DNA from: Plasmodium coatneyi
Lineage: Eukaryota > Apicomplexa > Aconoidasida > Haemosporida > Plasmodiidae
Direction of reading: 5' to 3'
NCBI RefSeq assembly: GCF_001680005.1
Contig: NC_033563.1
Location: forward strand, 1,922,001 to 1,986,000
DNA: 64,000 bases
In this document: positions 58,397 through 64,000 of the stretch, piece after piece
Layout: each line of letters opens with the position of its first letter
How positions within the stretch are numbered: the stretch's first letter is position 1
Position numbers and translations under genes: made by a program
Notes under the pieces: model-generated
Seen by the model: the letters and a program-made list of their open reading frames with translations, nothing else
Database searches by the model: none
What the model was told of the DNA's origin: nothing

Positions 58397-61195
58397 GCAC
58401 AGGGTCCCAAAGGAAATAAAAATAACAGAAATAGAGAGGAGATGTAAAGGGATCCAAAAATTTTTTTTTTTTCTCTTATACACGTTCCTTTTTTATACAT
58501 TTTATTTGTACATTATTGTATTGTGTATTCAGTACGATGATTGTTCGTTTGAATATATGACATTATTATTATTATTTACTTCACTTATTTGTTATGTATA
58601 TGAGGAAGGAAGGGAGGAACTAGGCAGGGGAGGGTGTAAATTCCTTTTTTCTTTTGAGCTGAAGAATAATTTTTAGCATGCACGTTGTTATTGCATAGTT
58701 CATTCTCACTTATATGGTGATTATTAAAAAGTTGTTGACACATGCACACATATATATTGTGTATAGTTTATATATATATATATATATGGAGGAATTTCCC
58801 CTACAGGCGTAGGGTATACATGTTATTCGTGTATATAACTAAATAGCTCAATTAATAGAGCAGAATTAATTCTCTATAAGGGGGGAAGGTATTGTGCAAA
58901 TTATATATATATAGTGGAAGGATGCGGGAACACATATATATATATATGTGGAATAAATAAGAAGCACATGTATTTAAAGAGAATTGGATTAATTATATAT
59001 ATAAAAAAGAAGACACATATATGCTTGCTCATTTATAGTAACATCTTCTACAAAGTACACTTTTACTCTCTACGTTTATAGGATTATATTAGCAAACAGT
59101 AGTAATTCTTCTTTTCTTCTTCTTTTCTTTTCTTTTCTTCCAAATTTTTAGTATAAGCACCACATGAAGAACGCACTAACTTCATATATATATGTGTACA
59201 TATATGTACATTGTGTACCATTATTACCCTTATTTATGTTGTGTCATACATTGTAATTTTATGGAATGGTGAATAATATGTAGGGGCAGGGGTGTGCAAA
59301 TACAGGTCATGTGGATCTTTTCCATTTATAGTTTCCCCCTTTATAACTGATGAGCGGTCCAATTTGAATATGTGAACTGAATAATAGTACTTGCGCATCA
59401 TGCATCATGGTGATGCATCCTTATTATACATATACATATATGTATACACATATGTATATATATGGGGTATATATATGCTATATATACACATATATGTATA
59501 TATACATATATGGACATATAGATATGTATGTGTGACTATAATATTTTTGTGAATACAATACTTGTAACTACAATAAATATTACTTATATATGTAGGAAAT
59601 AGAGCAAGCACTGTATGAACAATATAGTAATAGTGTGCATATACACAAACAAACAAACAAACACACAACTCCACACACCCCTCCCCTTCTGCTAATAGTA
59701 AAGGTACATATATGTACACTACTTCCCTGGAATGTAGGAGTACACTATGACTGGAATAAATTGGTGTCTGCCCCATATTCATACTTTTCCTTAAGTAGTG
59801 TAAGAAGGAAGAATATTCGTGCCCTACTTCCATAAAAATAGGAATGGACAACTGTGGAAGAGAGATCCCTTATGAAATGGACCCCTAATGAAGTGGACAA
59901 CCTCCCGCGGTATGCCGAATGGGAATGGAAATTGCTGCTCCTTCATCCTTAAACGGTCCGACGATCGGACGTTACTACTTCTAAACCCCTCCCCCATTTA
60001 TAGGAAGTGTTGTAGTGGGAACATCGTTCCCCCCCTCCCTTTTAGGAGGGTGTGAAATCCTCCCCTTTTGAGGGAGGTCGTAGTGGTGGGGAACATTACC
60101 TTCCCTCTACCCCCCATACACCCCCCTTTTTAGGAGATTGTGTGTGTGGGAAACCCATCCCCTATGGAAGGAGGTTGCAGTGGGAAACCTGTCCACTCCC
60201 CCTTTTAGGAGGGTGTGAAAACCATTTCCCTTTTTTTGGAGGTGGTTGTAGTGGTGGGGAACATTACCTTCCTTTTATCTTTTAGGAGATGTTTGTAGTG
60301 GGGGAACATCCTCCCTCCCTTTATCTTTTAAGAGGTTGTAGTGGGGGGAAACATCATCCCATCTTCCCCCTTCCTTCCCCTCCTTTTTTAGGAGGGTGCA
60401 GTGGGAACATCATACCCTCCTCCCCCTATACACCGCTCCCCTTTTTAGGAAGGTTGTAAGGAGGAGGAAGAAAAGGGATGGTCTAAAAAAGCGAAGGAAA
60501 GGGGGTGTAGAGGAATGAAGGAATAACGTAGAATAAGGAAAGAAGGAATAAGAAGGAAAGAAGCTACGAAGGAAGTGTAAAAGAAGGAATAAGAAGTAGA
60601 GAAGCTAAGAAGGAAAGAAGGAATAAGAAGGAAAGGAAAAAGGAGAAAGGAAGGAAAAAAAAGGAAAGAAGGAAAAGAAAGTGAGGTGCACTTCTTCCCC
60701 CTTTTAATAATAATAATAGTACTTTTCCTAGGAAAGTGTACATATTTTTCCTCCTCTTTTACATTTATGATTATTAAGTAATAATAAGTTTTTTCCCCCC
60801 TACTTTTTTTTTTTTTTCCTAAAATTCCGTGTATACACTACAAATAATTCATCTTTACATGAAATATATAGAGTATGATCCCCTAAGCCTTTCCTTCTTT
60901 CCTTCCTTTTCCCAGTATAGATCACATTTAATATTCTACATAAATGAATGTTACTTTCATTTATTATTTTTCTATTTTTTTATTTTTTTTATTTCATTTT
61001 GATTTTTCTTTTTTTTATTCCGTTTAATTTTTTTTAAAAGGATTGGGGGGAAGGGAAATGTGTAAGATAGAAATATTAAAAAAAAAAAAAGAAAAAAGGA
61101 AGGAAAGAAAAACTAAGGAAAGAAGGAACAAAGGAGGGAAGGAAGCAAGCAAGGGAGCAAGCAACCATATGAGAGAAAAAGAAAGTTTTAATCCT
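58397..61195. repeat. Duplicated spacer X2 between divergent KIR-10 and KIR-11
   Basis: Second copy of the X1 spacer in the same orientation, with all landmarks in the same order; the D-arm-like hairpin is at 58844-58873, GGGGCAGGGG at 59282, the GTTGTAGTGG minisatellite at 60000-60470, purine repeats at 60480-60690 and the AGCAAGCAA end at 61145. It differs mainly in lengths of AT and purine arrays. No coding frame is supported. Confidence 0.8.
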
Positions 61196-61486
61196 ACCTC
61201 TTACATTATATTTCTTATTACTGTGAAACATGTGTTAGTATTCCTGCCTTGTCCCTGTATATAGGGTAACTTTGTGCATATACATGTAATACTGCCATTT
61301 GTAAATTTTAAAAAATGTGTCATTATTGTATAAAGAAGAGAAAATTTTAATATTTTTACATAATTATAATGGGAAGGAGAAACATCCCTGTGTACGCACA
61401 TACTTATTTGTTCTGCATACATATAAGAAAGGAACACAAATTCTTAGCATAAATTCACATTATATATAGTAAAATGCATATGAAAA

Positions 61487-62933
61487 ATGACACCAGACCC
61501 GGCAAAAACACTCACGGTTAACATTCCTACCTTAATTTTGTATATACACAAATATATATATATGCATATATATATACGCTATATATGTAATACATACATA
61601 TATATGCATATTGCTATTTATATTTGTAGGAAGGAGATTTGAATAAGTTACTCTCAAAAAGAACATATGCTGAATTTAACAATGGAGGGGGGAGTTATAG
61701 TAGCTTCTTCTGTACTTGGCTCCATAGTACAAAGACTGCATTAAAAAGTAAATTGGGGGATTATGAAAATGTTAAGGGTTATGTGGATAAGATTGTAGAT
61801 GCTTGGTGCTACGGATATGCCCTGGGAAGATCACTTTTTCCCTATGGTACAACTTGTAACTTCTTTTATTATTGGTTAGGAGATGTATTATTGGACAAAT
61901 TAAAAGTCACTGCACCATTCTTAGACGTTATGCAGATAATCTACCGAGAATTTAAAAAAATTCCTGGCGAAGAAATTGCTGGCGCAGAGAATAATTGTGA
62001 CATTATATATGAAGATAACATTGACAAAAACCTCTTCCCTAATGCAAAAATATTATATGAGTACCAGCAGGACCAAGATCAAATAAAGCAACAGCTACAG
62101 GAATCCAATAAACAATGTACTTCCGAATATAAAAGTCACCTGGAGACCATTACTGAAGCATGTAAAAAGGTGGAAGAATATTGCGACGAAGGGACAGGTA
62201 AAAATGCTAATGATCAATATTGTATGCAGTTCAATGCCGGGAAGGATGAAGATGGACATTACTGTAGGCAGGACAAACTAAAAATACTAACATGTGAACA
62301 AGTATCTGAACCACAAGATATATTACAAGCTACCGACGTTCAGGATAGACAAACTTCTTCTATGGGAGGAAGGGGGTCTGCAGTGGGCGCAGGCCCTATC
62401 GTTTCCTCCACAATAGGCACACTAATTGGAATACCAGCGGCTGCATTCCTTCTATATAAGGTTAGTACAATTACAATTTACAAAAATATAAGAACATAAT
62501 ATAACTAATATATGTCACACATATATACATACATATATGTATATATGTACATACACACATATATATATATACCCCATATATATATATATATATATATATT
62601 CTTTCAACCCTAACACATCCTTATTCCCGGCTCTCCTTTTTTTAGTACGATCTCCTACCTTCTTGGTTTGGTAAACACACTTTTGGGAATAGCAACAGTA
62701 GGAGAAGTAGACGGAACAGAGGAGCGAAAAGATCCACCATCAGGCGTAACTTCGATACGCTTACGGAATGCACAACAGCGGAATGTGCATCAACCATTGG
62801 CTCCACAACAGACAACTTAACTGAATATTCTGCTCCATACACTACTACAGCGTCCACAAGAACAGGACGAACACCAAATAATAATAGAAGTAGTGCACGA
62901 CAAGTAACCAGTATACATTATCATGCCGCATAA
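61487..62933 (+). CDS. KIR: KIR-11: single-domain KIR variant antigen
   Basis: Three exons: 61487-61516 (MTPDPAKTLT, donor GTTAAC), 61630-62460, 62646-62933; about 382 residues, phase 0 throughout. Exon 2 begins EGDLNKLLSKRTY, has FFYYWLGD, paired Cys and the membrane segment (SSTIGTLIGIPAAAFLLYK). Exon 3 begins YDLLPSWFGKHTFG and is the Arg-rich then Ser/Thr-rich tail ending HYHAA. Closest relative is KIR-4, equally placed beside a spacer copy. The intron before the tail is AT dinucleotide-rich. Confidence 0.91.
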
Positions 62934-64000
62934 TATTCCTTCTTTACACTAATACACTAATATAATGTACGTAATGTCCCTTCCCCTCCTCAAAAAATTA
63001 TAAATGACCACCATGCACACACTTTGTGTACAGTTTATATGTACTGTTCGAAGAAAAAAAATGACCTTCCCCTAACTATTTTGCTTAATTTTTTTTTATT
63101 TCCCCCCTACATTTTTATTTTACTTTATTATTATTATTTTTTTTTTATTTTTAATTTGTACGTTTGAGTAGCTTCATAATGGAAAGAATATATTCCCCAA
63201 ACTAAGGGAGAAAAAAGAAAAAAAAAGGAGGAAATTAAAAAAAAAAAAGAATAAAAGGATAAAAGAAAAAAAAAAAATAAAAAAACATAAAAGGCAAGGA
63301 AAGAAGGCAGTATAGATAAAATTTTAACCACTATTAAATAAAAGGAAAGGAGAGAGTGCATGTGCGCGTTCGCATGTAATATAAACAATAATAATATTAT
63401 TAATAATATAAATAACAATAATAATATATAATAATATAATAATAATAGTTTAATAATAATGTGAATGTTCATCGAAGACTAATCACATTTTCCACATCAT
63501 AGTAATAATATTAATGTACAATATTTTTGTATGGTCTCATATATATGGAAGGTACAATAATATAACAAGTAACAATTACATGAAGAAAAGGAAAGGAGAA
63601 AGAATAAAAGGAAGTAATAAGAAGGAAAGAGGGAAAGAAGAAAGAAATAAGAAGAAATAAAGAAGGAATAAGAAGGAAAAAAAAAATATATATATAAATA
63701 TATAAATAAATAAATATATAAATAGAGAAAAGGAATTGTTCATATTCATTCGTTCATTAATAATAATTACTTTGCAAAAGTTATGAAGAACTACTGAATA
63801 CTCCATTTATATATATATGAATATATATGTTAGAAGGAAGGAACCGCATTTTCTAACATCACTTTATTATATATACGAAAAAGCATATATTATACCTAAA
63901 CAATGGTAAAAAGGGAATAATACCAATTCATTCATTCCACTATTGGAAAAAGTGTATATAGTGATAGGTGTACATATATATAAGTCCTGCATGTATGTCA
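62934..64000. other. Downstream region, no gene seen
   Basis: KIR-11 3' flank, T/A homopolymers, ATA/ATTATT microsatellite (63380-63450) and AAGGAATAAGAAGGAAA purine repeats (63580-63690) resembling those before KIR-7 and KIR-11. A further KIR gene may follow outside the window. Confidence 0.5.

Noticed and set aside
13111..62460. CD99-like host mimicry stretches in the KIR domains
   Set aside because: I looked for Asp/Leu/Gly-rich CD99-type strings and saw none; only the collagen-like stretch stood out.

Overview
The window looks like a subtelomeric-type or internal antigen-gene region of a simian malaria parasite of the Plasmodium knowlesi / P. coatneyi group. The evidence is the pairing of two gene families typical of that group: KIR genes (Cys-containing domain with a YYW[LIV]GD core, one transmembrane segment, Ser/Thr/Glu-rich cytoplasmic exon) and SICAvar genes (several Cys-rich exons, one transmembrane exon, a last exon with the conserved RMIIDIHLEVLDEC core). 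Telomere-like CCCTAAA heptamers lie inside the sequence, which is known for P. knowlesi. I cannot choose between the two species from sequence alone. Exon boundaries below were read by eye from GT/AG sites and phase agreement. Every multi-exon model closes in frame, but first exons of only a few codons are the least certain part.

Layout. 0-12 kb: the 3' part of a very repetitive Lys/Tyr/Gly-rich protein gene (+), converging on a two-exon gene (-) for a putative exported protein (signal-peptide exon, PEXEL-like RLLRE, charged repeats, two C-terminal transmembrane segments). 11.9-12.9 kb: a pyrimidine microsatellite, a short stretch of higher complexity and about 270 bp of degenerate telomere-like heptamers mark the border of the antigen array. 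12.9-63 kb: eleven KIR loci (ten apparently intact, one pseudogene), two SICAvar genes and one small two-transmembrane protein gene: KIR-1(+), KIR-2(+), KIR-3(-), KIR-4(+), 2TM(+), KIR-5(+), SICAvar-1(-), KIR-6(-), KIR-7 pseudogene(+), KIR-8(+), KIR-9(+), SICAvar-2(-), KIR-10(-), KIR-11(+).

The array is built from a repeated module: KIR(+) facing SICAvar(-), then KIR(-), then a 2.8-3.2 kb spacer, then KIR(+). Two module copies carry a SICAvar gene (32-43 kb and 47-63 kb). A third, partial copy (17-29 kb) lacks it. Spacers at 23.6-26.8 and 58.4-61.2 kb are clear duplicates sitting between divergent KIR genes, so they probably hold both promoters.

The most unusual item is KIR-2. Its stalk, between the KIR domain and the membrane, contains 13 uninterrupted collagen-like Gly-X-Y triplets. 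Others are a Pro-Gly-Ser repeat stalk in KIR-10, coiled-coil-like stalks in KIR-5 and KIR-9, three two-domain KIR genes, introns filled with repeats that each carry a branch-site-like CTAAC plus a pyrimidine tract, telomere-like heptamers inside SICAvar introns and tails, and KIR genes whose start codon seems to form an exon by itself. All KIR and SICAvar products would act at the infected red-cell surface as variant antigens; that is family knowledge, not something the sequence proves.
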